A DNA stretch of 63,450 bases from an uncultured Clostridia bacterium (GCA_947589365.1 CANQAJ010000002.1:1-63450), one strand, 5' to 3'; positions 44,340-54,364 are shown, counted from the stretch's first letter. Numbers and translations: made by a program. The notes: generated from the letters alone by a model not told the origin.

Positions 44340-45749
44340 TCACAGACATGAGCTTATACAGTCTTCGCCGTCACAGGGAGCATCGTCGCCGGACTCCGCA
44401 AGTGCAGCCTTTATCATAATTGCACACTCAAGACGCTTTTTCTCAAGCTCACACGATGTTTTATGCGATTTCCTGATATTCCCCTCATACTGAAAATTAT
44501 TTGCATTGCAGCCGCCCGAGCAGTAGAATTTTGCCCAACAGTCCTTACAATTTTCTTTTGTATAAACCGTTGACATTGCAAACATATTTTTCATATCGGT
44601 ATCGAATGTTCCGTCATGGAGATTACCCATTTTATAATCTTCATTTCCGACAAACTGATGACAGGGATAGATATCTCCCTGTGGTGTAACCGCAACATAC
44701 TCATTTCCGCAGCCGCAGCCCCTCAGACGTTTTATCGCACAAGGTCCCTGATTAAGGTCTATCATAAAATGGAAGAAATTATAATAATCTCCCTTTTTTC
44801 TTGATTCTATTATACTTTCCGCAAGCCTCTCATATTCCTTAAAAACAACAGGCAGATCCTCATATTTTATTGAATAATCAAGCTTCGGGTCGGATACCAC
44901 AGGCTCAATCGAAAGCTGATCAAAGCCAAGACTATGCATATGAAGTACGTCATCCGTAAAATCAAGATTATATTTTGTAAACGTACCCCTGATATAATAA
45001 TCCTTATCTCCTCTTCCGGCAACGAGCTTCTGATATTTCGGAACAATCGTATCATAGCTTCCCTTTCCGTTAGGAGTGACTCTGAGTCTGTCATTGACTT
45101 CCTTTCTTCCATCAAGCGACAGCACCGCATTATTCATCTCACGATTTATAAATTCTATCTTGTCATCATCAAGCAGAAGTCCGTTTGTCGTAATTGTAAA
45201 CCTGAATTTCTTATTATACTTATCCTCTAAGCCTCTTGCATATTCAACAGTCTTTTTTACAACGTCAAAATTCATAAGCGGTTCGCCGCCGAAGAAATCC
45301 ACCTCAAGATTTTTTCTTGTACCGGAATTTGCTATGATAAAATCAATAGCCTTTTTTGCTGTTTCAAGCGGCATAAGACATCTTCCCTGTCCGAAATCAC
45401 CCTTTGCGGCAAAGCAATATTCGCAGCGAAGGTTGCAGTCGTGGGAAATATTTATACACATTGATTTTACGGGAGCCTTAGTCATCATATCGGCAAATTT
45501 CTCATAATCATCCGGAGAAAAAAGCTGTCCCATTTCAAAAAGCTCATACAAGGCCTCATAGGTTTCCTCAATTTCCTCTTTTCCGTACCTGTCGCCAAGC
45601 TCAGTGTATATTTTTTCGGGTATGTCCCTCTTCATATTTTCATCGCAATAATCAAGTATATCATAAGCGGCATCATCAAGTATATGCACTGCACCGCTAT
45701 GAACATCAAGGCATATATTATATCCGTTAAGTTTATATTTATGTATCAT
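44340..45749 (-). CDS. scfB: Thioether-forming radical SAM maturase of SCIFF peptide
   Basis: A 469-residue radical SAM enzyme that cross-links Cys to Thr in the SCIFF precursor. The SAM iron-sulphur motif is CNLRCEYC (Cys 105, 109, 112). The N-terminal region about 1-85 is a peptide-recognition domain; a C-terminal SPASM domain carries many Cys (GCGCGNE, CKDC, CSGGC), binding auxiliary clusters. It ends DCISSCL. ATG at 45749 was chosen for GGAGGGAAAA. The precursor scfA is just upstream, separated by a repeat. Family: TIGR03974-type. Confidence 0.93.
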   Translation of the reverse strand: MIHKYKLNGYNICLDVHSGAVHILDDAAYDILDYCDENMKRDIPEKIYTELGDRYGKEEIEETYEALYELFEMGQLFSPDDYEKFADMMTKAPVKSMCINISHDCNLRCEYCFAAKGDFGQGRCLMPLETAKKAIDFIIANSGTRKNLEVDFFGGEPLMNFDVVKKTVEYARGLEDKYNKKFRFTITTNGLLLDDDKIEFINREMNNAVLSLDGRKEVNDRLRVTPNGKGSYDTIVPKYQKLVAGRGDKDYYIRGTFTKYNLDFTDDVLHMHSLGFDQLSIEPVVSDPKLDYSIKYEDLPVVFKEYERLAESIIESRKKGDYYNFFHFMIDLNQGPCAIKRLRGCGCGNEYVAVTPQGDIYPCHQFVGNEDYKMGNLHDGTFDTDMKNMFAMSTVYTKENCKDCWAKFYCSGGCNANNFQYEGNIRKSHKTSCELEKKRLECAIMIKAALAESGDDAPCDGEDCISSCL

Positions 45750-45780
45750 TTTTCCCTCCACTGTGGGGTGTACCCGCTGT

Positions 45781-45915
45781 CAATCCGGCGGTATGCCACC
45801 GCCCCCCAATCCGGCGGTGTGCCACCGCCCCCAATACGTAATTATTTTACTCAGGACATTAGATTTATGGCTCGACCGTACACTTGCTCAAACATTATGT
45901 GATAAGTATGTCATT
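45781..45915 (+). repeat. Dispersed repeat element, copy 1, between scfA and scfB
   Basis: Two tandem 26-bp units (45781-45806, 45807-45832) with the hairpin-forming core CCGGCGGT-ATG-CCACCG, then an 80-bp A+T-richer core. The core shares TTTACTCAGG, GCTCGACC and GATAAGTATGTCATTT with the repeat at the window's right end, in the same orientation and at similar spacing. It lies in the scfB leader region. Possibly a MITE or REP-like element. Confidence 0.75.
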
Positions 45916-46007
45916 TTAGTTATTATATTTCATATTGCTCAACCCGCTTGACCAAAAATACAAAAAATTAAGTTAAGCATATCCAAGTTCTGACATAAAA
46001 AATTACA

Positions 46008-46029
46008 GAGCGGCTCATCAGAGCCGCTC
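46008..46029 (-). terminator. Terminator after scfA
   Basis: A 9-bp perfect stem (GAGCGGCTC, loop TGAT/ATCA) then TGTAATTTTTT on the minus strand, about 140 bases beyond the scfA stop. Thus scfA and scfB may be separate transcripts or linked by read-through. Confidence 0.8.
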
Positions 46030-46166
46030 ACAATACTGTCTTACGCACTCCGACAGGCAAACCTGTATTTGCAGAAACAGACTTACCCCTCGCAGCAAAC
46101 AAATCGAACGCAAGAGAGTGAAAACACGAACAGACAGCGGAGACACTCCGCACTCATTAAAGTATT

Positions 46167-46316
46167 TTACTGCTGTTTTTCGCATTTCTGATTAGCAACC
46201 GTGCAAGATGTCTTGCAGGCAGACTGACAGGATGCCTGACATTCGCCGCAGCCGCCCTTTGCAGCAGACTCCTTAAGATTAGCCTGATTCAAGGTCTTTA
46301 TGTGCTTCTTCTCCAT
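46167..46316 (-). CDS. scfA: SCIFF precursor peptide (six Cys in about forty-five residues)
   Basis: A 49-residue peptide, MEKKHIKTLNQANLKESAAK followed by the Cys-rich core (six Cys: CGEC, SC, AC, SC, KC). This is the classic SCIFF precursor that the radical SAM protein modifies with thioether bonds. AAAGGGTGAT precedes the ATG. The gene is too short for most gene callers. Expressed from its own promoter, downstream of yajC and the small membrane-protein gene. Confidence 0.96.
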   Translation of the reverse strand: MEKKHIKTLNQANLKESAAKGGCGECQASCQSACKTSCTVANQKCEKQQ

Positions 46317-46359
46317 TTATATCACCCTTTCCGAAATAACCGTTTTTTGTACGTACTCT

Positions 46360-46388
46360 ATTTTAACATATATCCTGCATAAATTCAA
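46360..46388 (-). promoter_or_regulatory. Promoter of scfA
   Basis: TTGAAT and TAAAAT, 17 bp apart on the minus strand, about 40 bases before the start codon. Confidence 0.65.
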
Positions 46389-46397
46389 GAAAAATAA

Positions 46398-46790
46398 TCA
46401 AATCCGACGTCTTCTTTTTCTCTTCCCGTTTACACCGACAACTCCGCCTATCGCTCCCGACAAAACCATAAGTACAAGTCTTAAAAAACTGACAGCTTCC
46501 GGCAGTTCCCCCAGAACCGCTCCGGCTCCAAGCAGCAGAATAAACATAAATGCACCGCTCACCGCTCCGATAAGCATACCGGCACTTCCGCTTATCCTTG
46601 CGGAAATAAATCCGCCCGAAAATGCTCCTATACAGGCTGCGGCTATACCAAACGGCATCAAAAGATAATAATTAACGCTCCCGCTTTTAACAATGATAAA
46701 AGAAAACAATACTATAATCAACAGCACTGCCACAATCCCGACTATCGCTCCGACCAAAACGGAAATAATCTTTTTTCTCGCCTGTTCCAT
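46398..46790 (-). CDS. Small membrane protein, TIGR04086-type
   Basis: A 130-residue protein with four hydrophobic helices and a strongly basic tail (GKRKRRRRI). The Gly-rich helices (GAFSGGFISARISGSAGMLIGAVSGAF) match the TIGR04086 family, which lies beside yajC, scfA and tgt in many Clostridia. Function unknown. Confidence 0.8.
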   Translation of the reverse strand: MEQARKKIISVLVGAIVGIVAVLLIIVLFSFIIVKSGSVNYYLLMPFGIAAACIGAFSGGFISARISGSAGMLIGAVSGAFMFILLLGAGAVLGELPEAVSFLRLVLMVLSGAIGGVVGVNGKRKRRRRI

Positions 46791-46855
46791 CTGCTCAACT
46801 CCAAATATAATTTGTTCTAAATATATTCGCAGTCAGTACGGATAATGCCAAAGAA

Positions 46856-47293
46856 TTATTCCTCTGTTTCTTCAGTCTTTTCAACCTCACCGGTTTCCTT
46901 ATTACCATTTTTGTCGTTTTTGTCTTTACCTTTCTTTTTATCCTTTTTGGTTTCGACAGCAACCTGCTTATCCGGGGTCTCAATAGATCTGATTGCCCAT
47001 TTCTTGAAACGAATACGAACCTTGTCGCTTCCCGTTTCAATAACAATAGTTTCATCGTCATCACGAATTGCTATAACCTTGCCCACAATTCCTCCGATAG
47101 TTGTAATATCGTCCCCAACCTCAACACTGTTGCGGAGAGCATCCTCATCCTTTGCCCTTTTTCTATACGGACGTATCATAGCAAAATACAATACTACAAA
47201 CACCAGCACCCAGAACAACATCATAATTATGCCGCTCATCGGGTTCTGTTCTGTTTGTCCGGAAGCCGCCTCAGCCAAAAATAAAAAATCCAT
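46856..47293 (-). CDS. yajC: Preprotein translocase subunit YajC
   Basis: A 145-residue Sec accessory protein. One transmembrane segment (about 22-42), then the YFAMIRPYRKRAKDE signature and a small beta domain. The C-terminal 50 residues are a Lys/Glu/Thr-rich tail, longer than usual. Begins near tgt's stop; order tgt-yajC is the common one. Confidence 0.92.
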   Translation of the reverse strand: MDFLFLAEAASGQTEQNPMSGIIMMLFWVLVFVVLYFAMIRPYRKRAKDEDALRNSVEVGDDITTIGGIVGKVIAIRDDDETIVIETGSDKVRIRFKKWAIRSIETPDKQVAVETKKDKKKGKDKNDKNGNKETGEVEKTEETEE

Positions 47294-47367
47294 ATTCCTT
47301 TTCCTTTCTGATTATTCATATAACATATATTATACCAGTCATAAAAAAATACCGCAAGTGACATAAT

Positions 47368-48501
<1,134 letters not shown>

Positions 48502-49233
48502 TTACTCCTCCGATTTTTCCTCGGAGTTATCGGAGTTATTATTTTCACCCGTCTGAGCTGCCCTTTTTTCCTCAATGTATTTTCTTCTGTCCTCTTCGGT
48601 TGTAAACTCGAGCGGATTATCATCTTTATCGACAAGTGCGGTCATTGTATTCTCATGGAATACGGCAAGAGTTCCCACAGGCATCTGCAAAACTCTCAAT
48701 GCCTCCGGTCTGAATTTTATCAGATCGCTTGTCTTAAGATTAACAAGCTCGTCATGCTCATGTTCGCCCTCTCTTTCATCATTCAGAAGTCCGAAATACC
48801 AGCCCGAATCCCCGTTCTTTGTCGGCTCCGTACGATTAAGATATACATCCTCGGCATTTATAGCTTCCTTAAGCACAAGCAAAGTATCGGAATAAAGCGT
48901 CGGTTCCGGTTTTTGTACCTTTGCCTTTACGTTTGTATCAACCTGCATATTCTGTACAACAAGAGCATCCGAGCAATTATCGGTTCTGAGGCTCATGGGA
49001 TCGTTTCTGTAATCCGCAGTCTGGACAACATAGAAAGAATTGCTCTTTTCCGTCCTCTTACTCAGGTAAAATCTTGCCCAGCCGTAATTGAGTGCAAATG
49101 TAGGACTGAAAATATTGGTCTTTTCACTTACCATTTTAAGTGTTCTCAAAACTGCGCTTGCAGCATTTTTCAACGGGTAATTGGAGTAAAGTTTAACCTT
49201 CTTGTTATTTATTTCCGCTTCAAATATGTACAT
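48502..49233 (-). CDS. DUF2185 / Imm33-like protein
   Basis: A 243-residue protein. Residues of about 125-200 resemble DUF2185, the Imm33 immunity-like domain (NGDSGWYFGLLNDE, then LKTSDLIKFRPEALRVLQMPVGTLAVF). The C-terminal tail is acidic and Ser/Asn-rich. Despite the name, no toxin gene is adjacent, so a general cytoplasmic role is possible. It starts just upstream of tgt (four bases between). Confidence 0.6.
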   Translation of the reverse strand: MYIFEAEINNKKVKLYSNYPLKNAASAVLRTLKMVSEKTNIFSPTFALNYGWARFYLSKRTEKSNSFYVVQTADYRNDPMSLRTDNCSDALVVQNMQVDTNVKAKVQKPEPTLYSDTLLVLKEAINAEDVYLNRTEPTKNGDSGWYFGLLNDEREGEHEHDELVNLKTSDLIKFRPEALRVLQMPVGTLAVFHENTMTALVDKDDNPLEFTTEEDRRKYIEEKRAAQTGENNNSDNSEEKSEE

Positions 49234-49304
49234 AAATCAATCTTCCTTTCAAAATTAAACGATAACCTAATTTTATAATATCGTTTACGCATTGTCAACA
49301 GAAT

Positions 49305-50381
49305 TTATAATATTATAAGCTCCTTCGGCAAAACAGCAAGACTCATACACCCGTCCGCCGTCACGACTGCCATATCTTCAATTCTGACACCGAATTCCCC
49401 CGGTATATATATTCCGGGTTCGACCGTAACTACCATTCCGCTTTGCAGTATTGTATCGCTGATCTGAGAAAGTACAGGCTGCTCATGTATTTCAAGTCCC
49501 ACACCATGTCCCGTGGAATGTCCGAAGCAGCCCTCAAAGCCTGCCTGATATATAAAATCTCTTACAATCTTATCCACCTCTTTACATACGACTCCGCCCT
49601 TAACCGCATCCAGTCCCATTTTCTGAGCCCTGTACACAGTATCATACACCCGTTTCTGCTTATCGCTTACGTATCCCAATGCATAGGTTCGTGTCATGTC
49701 GCTGTGATAACCCTCATAAAGTGCCCCTATATCAAAGGTTATGAAATCCCCCGGCTTTATTTTATTATTTCCCGGCGTACCATGAGGCATGGATGTCTTT
49801 TCTCCTGCTATTACAATAAGATCAAAGGATACCCCGTCGGCACCGAGCCTACGCATTTTATATTCAAGCTCCAGTGCTATCTCTTTCTCCGTCACACCCT
49901 CCCTGACAAGCCTGAGCGTTTCCGTAAGAGCCTGTTCGGTTATCCGCTGTGCCTTTATTATCTTATCCACCTCGGTAGAGGTTTTTGTTATCCTGAGCTT
50001 GGTTATAAGTTTGTCAAGCTCATCGCTGTGTATGCTCTTTGCACCGTATTCCGAGAGAATCGCATCCGTTTCCGCCGCATCGTTCAGTGTAAATGCGGAT
50101 CCCTCAAGCATAACGGAACGGATATTATGCTTTGTTATTATCCGCCCCATATCCTCAGACAGTTTTTTTAACGGTACAACAACACAGCCCTTTGCATTCG
50201 CTCCGGCAGCCTCGGCATACCGAAAATCAACAAGGAGATAAGCCTCTTCCCTTGTCAGTAAAAGATATCCGAGAGAAGAAACGAACTGTGTAAAATATCT
50301 TCTGTTTTCATTCGATATAATAAGAGCCGCATCAACGTCCTCCGGCAGCATTGATGCAAGAAGATCAAGAGAAGTATTCAT
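49305..50381 (-). CDS. M24 family metallopeptidase (Xaa-Pro aminopeptidase type)
   Basis: A 358-residue peptidase. N-terminal creatinase-like domain (1-130), then a pita-bread fold with metal ligands in FDIGALYEGYHSDMTRT (two Asp), GHSTGHGVGLEIHE (His), TVEPGIYIPG (Glu) and GVRIEDM (Glu). It would release the residue before Pro. Lies beside aroQ, a pair seen in many Firmicutes. Confidence 0.92.
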   Translation of the reverse strand: MNTSLDLLASMLPEDVDAALIISNENRRYFTQFVSSLGYLLLTREEAYLLVDFRYAEAAGANAKGCVVVPLKKLSEDMGRIITKHNIRSVMLEGSAFTLNDAAETDAILSEYGAKSIHSDELDKLITKLRITKTSTEVDKIIKAQRITEQALTETLRLVREGVTEKEIALELEYKMRRLGADGVSFDLIVIAGEKTSMPHGTPGNNKIKPGDFITFDIGALYEGYHSDMTRTYALGYVSDKQKRVYDTVYRAQKMGLDAVKGGVVCKEVDKIVRDFIYQAGFEGCFGHSTGHGVGLEIHEQPVLSQISDTILQSGMVVTVEPGIYIPGEFGVRIEDMAVVTADGCMSLAVLPKELIIL

Positions 50382-50410
50382 TGTACAATTTCTCCTTTCC
50401 CGATTAATGT

Positions 50411-50863
50411 TTATTCATTGACGCCGTCCTTTTCGAGATATCCGGAAAACGCCTTAAGTGCAAGATAGTAGCTGTATTTTCCGAATCCCGCTATCGTTCC
50501 GACACAAACGGGAGAAATTACGGATTTTCTGCGAAATTCCTCTCTTGCACCGATATTGGACATATGTGTTTCCACAGTGGGTATATGTACCGAGGAAATT
50601 GCATCGGCAAGTGAATAGCTGTAATGGGTAAGGGCACCTGCGTTGATGATGATACCGTCCTTATTTCCGTATGCGGAATGTATTTTATCAATGATATCAC
50701 CCTCATGGTTGGACTGATATATTTCGATATCAATATCCATTTCCTTTGCCCATGCCGATACCTCGTTATTTATACTTTCGGCAGTTTCACTTCCGTATGT
50801 ACCGATATCCCTTATACCCACCATATTAAGGTTTGGTCCAAGAATAAAAAGTATTTTTTTCAT
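50411..50863 (-). CDS. aroQ: 3-dehydroquinate dehydratase, type II
   Basis: A 150-residue dodecameric-type enzyme of the shikimate pathway that dehydrates 3-dehydroquinate. GPNLNMVGIRD and TYGSET hold the active-site Arg and Tyr, NAGALTHYSYSL is a variant of the usual NPGAYTHTS, and ETHMSN the His. VGTIAGFG is conserved. The ATG at 50863 is the better start; one at 50869 also exists. Its coding start overlaps the upstream gene's end by about 40 bases. Confidence 0.9.
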   Translation of the reverse strand: MKKILFILGPNLNMVGIRDIGTYGSETAESINNEVSAWAKEMDIDIEIYQSNHEGDIIDKIHSAYGNKDGIIINAGALTHYSYSLADAISSVHIPTVETHMSNIGAREEFRRKSVISPVCVGTIAGFGKYSYYLALKAFSGYLEKDGVNE

Positions 50864-51188
50864 CCTCATTTCCCCCGACTCTGTAAGTAATCTTTATATT
50901 TTTCTCGTCAAGCCTGTCCCTGACCGACTCTACCATTTTTTCAAATGATTTATCCCACTGATATTTGAACACAACATCTATCCTATAGGTTTCAAATTCC
51001 ATATCACCGAATTTTTCTTTCCAACCCTTATTGTCAATAAAGCGAATATATGAATTGAATTTCCTTTGGAGATATTTAAGATGCTGTACCTGTTCTACCA
51101 TCCATGTAAAGTGATCAAAAACAAGCATAACCAACTCGCTGCCTCTTGCCGCCATGGCATCAATCACATCAGGTTCACTTATTGACAT
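50826..51188 (-). CDS. DUF6572-like protein
   Basis: A 120-residue soluble protein (VIDAMAARG, VFDHFTWMVEQVQHLKYLQRKFNSYIRF) of a small conserved family that I would call DUF6572-like with moderate confidence. Function unknown. It overlaps yqeG by 14 bases and aroQ by about 38, so it belongs to a compact operon. Confidence 0.7.
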   Translation of the reverse strand: MSISEPDVIDAMAARGSELVMLVFDHFTWMVEQVQHLKYLQRKFNSYIRFIDNKGWKEKFGDMEFETYRIDVVFKYQWDKSFEKMVESVRDRLDEKNIKITYRVGGNEDEKNTFYSWTKP

Positions 51189-51693
51189 ACTTTTCGCCCC
51201 TTTTCATTATCCTGAGCTTTTTTCTTATATTTTTTTCCATGCCGCGTCTTATTTTTATACTCAGTCCGTGTTCCTCCGACTGAGGAACAAGAAGTATTGA
51301 TTTCATTCCCGCAAGGTTTGCCCCTAAAACGTCGGTATATATCTGATCGCCTATAACAACAACAGATTTAGGTTTTTCTTTGAGCTTTCTTTTTGCCCTG
51401 TTAAACCCGAACGGGAACGGTTTAAGGCTCATTGCCACACAATCAAGCCCGACAGAATCGGAAAACGGCTTTATTCTTGAATTGAAATTGTTTGAGCATA
51501 TAACGATTGCAAAGCCCTCCGCTCTCATTTCATCTATCCATTTAATAACACCCTCATACGGAGTTTTTTCCGTCGGTGGGGCGAGTGTATTGTCAACATC
51601 GAGCAAAACCGCATCTATATCCATCTGTTTAAGGAGTCCGGGTGTTATATCCGTAACCTTTTCCATCGCTATGGTAGGAGTAAATATTCCCAA
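51175..51693 (-). CDS. yqeG: YqeG-family HAD phosphatase
   Basis: A 172-residue HAD-superfamily phosphatase (class III). Motif I is LLDVDNT (Asp 32, 34), motif II is in ICSNNF, and GDQIYTDVLGAN is motif IV. The start is TTG at 51693: GGAGGTG lies nine bases upstream, and longer frames run across the rpsU terminator. Substrate unknown (phosphatidylglycerol phosphate phosphatase is proposed for relatives). Confidence 0.85.
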   Translation of the reverse strand: MGIFTPTIAMEKVTDITPGLLKQMDIDAVLLDVDNTLAPPTEKTPYEGVIKWIDEMRAEGFAIVICSNNFNSRIKPFSDSVGLDCVAMSLKPFPFGFNRAKRKLKEKPKSVVVIGDQIYTDVLGANLAGMKSILLVPQSEEHGLSIKIRRGMEKNIRKKLRIMKRGEKYVNK

Positions 51694-51727
51694 TTCATCA
51701 CCTCCGCAAAGCCATACTGTGTCTATA

Positions 51728-51793
51728 CAAAAAAGGATATCCCCACTCAAGCACGATCTGCCGAAGCAGACAGCCACTCCTTGGAAATATCCT
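51728..51793 (-). terminator. Terminator after rpsU
   Basis: GGATATTTCC pairs with GGGGATATCC around an inner TCTGC-TTCG-GCAGA hairpin, followed by TTTTTT on the minus strand. It lies between rpsU and yqeG. Confidence 0.8.
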
Positions 51794-51817
51794 CCTGATT
51801 TCTGTGTACAATTCAAA

Positions 51818-51994
51818 TTATTTGTACTTGCGCTTACGAGCAGCTTCAGATTTCTTCTTACGCTTTACGGAAGGCTTCTCGTATGCCTCTCTCTTACGAA
51901 CCTCAGCGATAACGCCGGCTCTTGCACACTGCTTTTTAAACCTTCTGAGTGCACTCTCAAGAGATTCATTATCCTTGATTCTGATTTCTGCCAT
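51818..51994 (-). CDS. rpsU: 30S ribosomal protein S21
   Basis: A 58-residue basic ribosomal protein, [19 protein letters not shown] then a Lys/Arg tail ending KYK. Read directly from the sequence; it is absent from typical length cut-offs. GGAGGGAAGAT precedes the ATG. Monocistronic with a promoter and terminator. Confidence 0.95.
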   Translation of the reverse strand: MAEIRIKDNESLESALRRFKKQCARAGVIAEVRKREAYEKPSVKRKKKSEAARKRKYK

Positions 51995-52051
51995 TTATCT
52001 TCCCTCCCATCCGCCATAAGGCAGGGGTTTGTGTCATTACGATACCCGATT

Positions 52052-52081
52052 ATTATACATTATTCAAGTACCACTTGTCAA
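52052..52081 (-). promoter_or_regulatory. Promoter of rpsU
   Basis: TTGACA and TATAAT, 18 bp apart on the minus strand. Confidence 0.8.
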
Positions 52082-52240
52082 CACAAAAAACCTATAAATT
52101 TGCAAAACTATTTATATGCATATTGCATAAAAAACAAAGCTATTATTGATGTATTCTGCAAAAAATCCGCAAAATCCCTATTTTTCACCGATAGCCCTGA
52201 TAAAATAGGGTAATTTTATTTTCTCAAAGGCTGCTGATTA

Positions 52241-53344
52241 TCATGTCAGAAAGTCCTTAAGCTTTTTACTTCTGCTCGGATGTCTGAGCTTACGCAGTGC
52301 CTTTGCCTCAATCTGTCGTATACGCTCTCTTGTTACCTTGAATTCCTCACCAACCTCCTCAAGTGTTCTTGCCCTGCCGTCCTCAAGACCGAATCTGAGG
52401 CTGAGTACCTTTGCTTCCCTCGGTGCAAGCGTTTCGAGTACAGAGTTGAGCTGTTCCTTAAGCAGGGTACTTGATGCCGCATCCTGTGGAGCAGGGGCGT
52501 CCTCATCAGGGATAAAATCGCCAAGATGACTGTCCTCCTCCTCACCGATAGGTGTTTCAAGGGATACCGGCTCCTGTGCCACCTGCATTATCTCCCTTAC
52601 CTTAACGGGCGACATATTCAGATACTCCGCTATCTCATCCGGAGTCGGTTCATGACCCGTTTCGTGCAGAAGCTGACTTGATGCCTTTTTTACTTTATTG
52701 ATGGTTTCCACCATATGTACGGGTATTCTTATCGTCCTTGCCTGATCCGCTATTGCACGGGTTATGGACTGTCTTATCCACCATGTTGCATATGTAGAAA
52801 ATTTAAAGCCCTTGGTATGATCAAATTTATCAACTGCCTTGACAAGACCGAGGTTTCCCTCCTGTATAAGGTCAAGGAACTGCATACCTCTTCCGAGATA
52901 TCTTTTTGCTATGCTGACAACAAGTCTGAGGTTAGCCTCGGAAAGCTTTTGCTTTGCCTGTTCATCACCGTTAAGTATTCTTATGGCAAGATCGGTTTCC
53001 TCCTCACTCGTAAGAAGAGGAACACTGCCGATTTCCTTAAGGTACAGCCTTATCGGATCATCCATCGAAATGCCTTCGGACAAATCTACCGGATTGTCAA
53101 CATTACCCTCTTCGTCAATATCCGCAAGCTCGCTGTCATCCAGAATAATATCATCAACATTTTCAACTATCTCTATACCGTTTGTTTCAAGAGAATCATA
53201 AAATTTCTCCATCTGCTCAGCATCTATATCCATCTCGGCTATAGCGTCCAATATCTCCTTATTGGTCAAATGTCCTTTGGTCTTTCCAAACTCCGTAAGC
53301 TCCTTAAGCACCGTTTTCTTATCGGGTTGTGTTTCATTCGTCAT
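52241..53344 (-). CDS. rpoD: RNA polymerase housekeeping sigma factor RpoD (paralog 1)
   Basis: A 367-residue primary sigma factor. Region 1.1-like N-terminus, then 1.2 ([11 protein letters not shown]), 2 ([28 protein letters not shown]), 3 and 4 ([31 protein letters not shown]). Complete. ATG at 53344 with AGGAGG. It closely resembles the paralog at 54365-55456, with identical key residues in regions 2.4 and 4.2, so both should recognise TTGACA/TATAAT promoters. Confidence 0.93.
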   Translation of the reverse strand: MTNETQPDKKTVLKELTEFGKTKGHLTNKEILDAIAEMDIDAEQMEKFYDSLETNGIEIVENVDDIILDDSELADIDEEGNVDNPVDLSEGISMDDPIRLYLKEIGSVPLLTSEEETDLAIRILNGDEQAKQKLSEANLRLVVSIAKRYLGRGMQFLDLIQEGNLGLVKAVDKFDHTKGFKFSTYATWWIRQSITRAIADQARTIRIPVHMVETINKVKKASSQLLHETGHEPTPDEIAEYLNMSPVKVREIMQVAQEPVSLETPIGEEEDSHLGDFIPDEDAPAPQDAASSTLLKEQLNSVLETLAPREAKVLSLRFGLEDGRARTLEEVGEEFKVTRERIRQIEAKALRKLRHPSRSKKLKDFLT

Positions 53345-53454
53345 AATAACCTCCTGAAATAATTCCACACTCTCTGCATAATGCAGCGGCGTATTTTATT
53401 TTAATTCTGCTATAAATTTATCATCTCACTCCGAACAGTGTAAAACCGTTTTAT

Positions 53455-53538
53455 TTATTCCATCAGACTGCCTATATCGTCAACCGAAAAATTATGACTG
53501 TTGTCATCTTCATATTTTCCGCTGTTTTCACCGGGCGG
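53455..53538 (-). other. In-frame open extension past the sigma-like gene's stop
   Basis: The 84 bases after the TAA at 53539-53541 stay open in the same frame for 28 codons (PPGENSGKYEDDNSHNF, then VDDIGSLME) and end in TAA at 53455. The acidic stretch looks like the tail of sigma region 3.2 ([13 protein letters not shown] in the paralogs). So either the gene was shortened by a stop mutation, or the extension is made by read-through. Confidence 0.5.
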
Positions 53539-54354
53539 TTATGACTGTACCGCTTTATCAATACTGCTAAAACGTTCCAACACTTCCTTAGCCGCCGTTA
53601 TTTTTTCAACAGGTATATTCAGTTTTTCCGACAATTCCTCGTCAGTCAATTCTCTGCCGTTTTCCCTCATGCTTTTCTTATTTTCCTTAAGTATTTCAGC
53701 TATACTGCCGGCAAGCTCAGACGGCAGTCTGATTGTTTCCTTATCCGAATTGCAGGACTCAATCAGCTTCCTGTTCACCCTGAAAGCCGCATAGGCAATA
53801 AAACTTATATTCCTGTCATAATCAAATTCCTCAGCCGCCGCCATAAGCTCCATATTGCCTTCCTGAACAAGATCAAGAAAAAAGGCATCATGTCCCACAT
53901 ACCGGTATGCCGCCTCTACAGGAATATACATACAGCTTTCGATAAGCGTTTCTTTTTTATCTTCTTCACCGTCCGCAATATCAAATATCATATCCCTTTC
54001 ATCATTACGTGACAATATTGGCAGACTCTCAAGCTCCTCAAAATACAGCCATATAGGATCCTCTCCGATCTTTCCCCCCGACCTCTTTTCCTTCATACGA
54101 ATCTCCTTGAGCATATTTTTGTAATGCTCCCTGTCAAACGGATAACCCGCATAAGTCAGAATTTCCGTTCCCATATCTCGGAGTTCGCATAATATTTCAC
54201 TAAATTTTTCCTCCGTAATCTCCTTATACACAGCAAGCTCCTGAAGCCTGTCTATACATATCTGTCCGTCTGCCGAAGCCGTATATATCAGATTATCCGC
54301 ATATATTCCAGCCTCGGTATTATCTTTATCGTAGAATGTTCCTCTGTCTGTCAT
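53539..54354 (-). CDS. Divergent sigma-70-like protein lacking region 4
   Basis: A 271-residue protein. Residues of about 97-112 match region 1.2 (DPIWLYFEELESLPILS), about 155-205 match region 2 (FFLDLVQEGNMELMAAAEEFDYDRNISFIAYAAF) and about 210-260 resemble region 3. Region 2.4 aromatic residues are changed and region 4, which binds the -35 element, is absent. A good GGAGG before the ATG and its tight place 11 bases after the neighbour suggest expression. It could be an anti-sigma-like competitor, an adaptor of core polymerase, or a decaying copy. Confidence 0.75.
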   Translation of the reverse strand: MTDRGTFYDKDNTEAGIYADNLIYTASADGQICIDRLQELAVYKEITEEKFSEILCELRDMGTEILTYAGYPFDREHYKNMLKEIRMKEKRSGGKIGEDPIWLYFEELESLPILSRNDERDMIFDIADGEEDKKETLIESCMYIPVEAAYRYVGHDAFFLDLVQEGNMELMAAAEEFDYDRNISFIAYAAFRVNRKLIESCNSDKETIRLPSELAGSIAEILKENKKSMRENGRELTDEELSEKLNIPVEKITAAKEVLERFSSIDKAVQS

Positions 54355-54364
54355 AAATCCTCCG

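Noticed and set aside
45781..45832. CRISPR-like tandem repeat
   Set aside because: Only two 26-bp units with no spacers, and the unit is a hairpin; it belongs to a dispersed repeat element.
48502..49233. Toxin-immunity module
   Set aside because: The Imm33-like protein has no toxin gene beside it; it sits tightly with tgt, a housekeeping gene.
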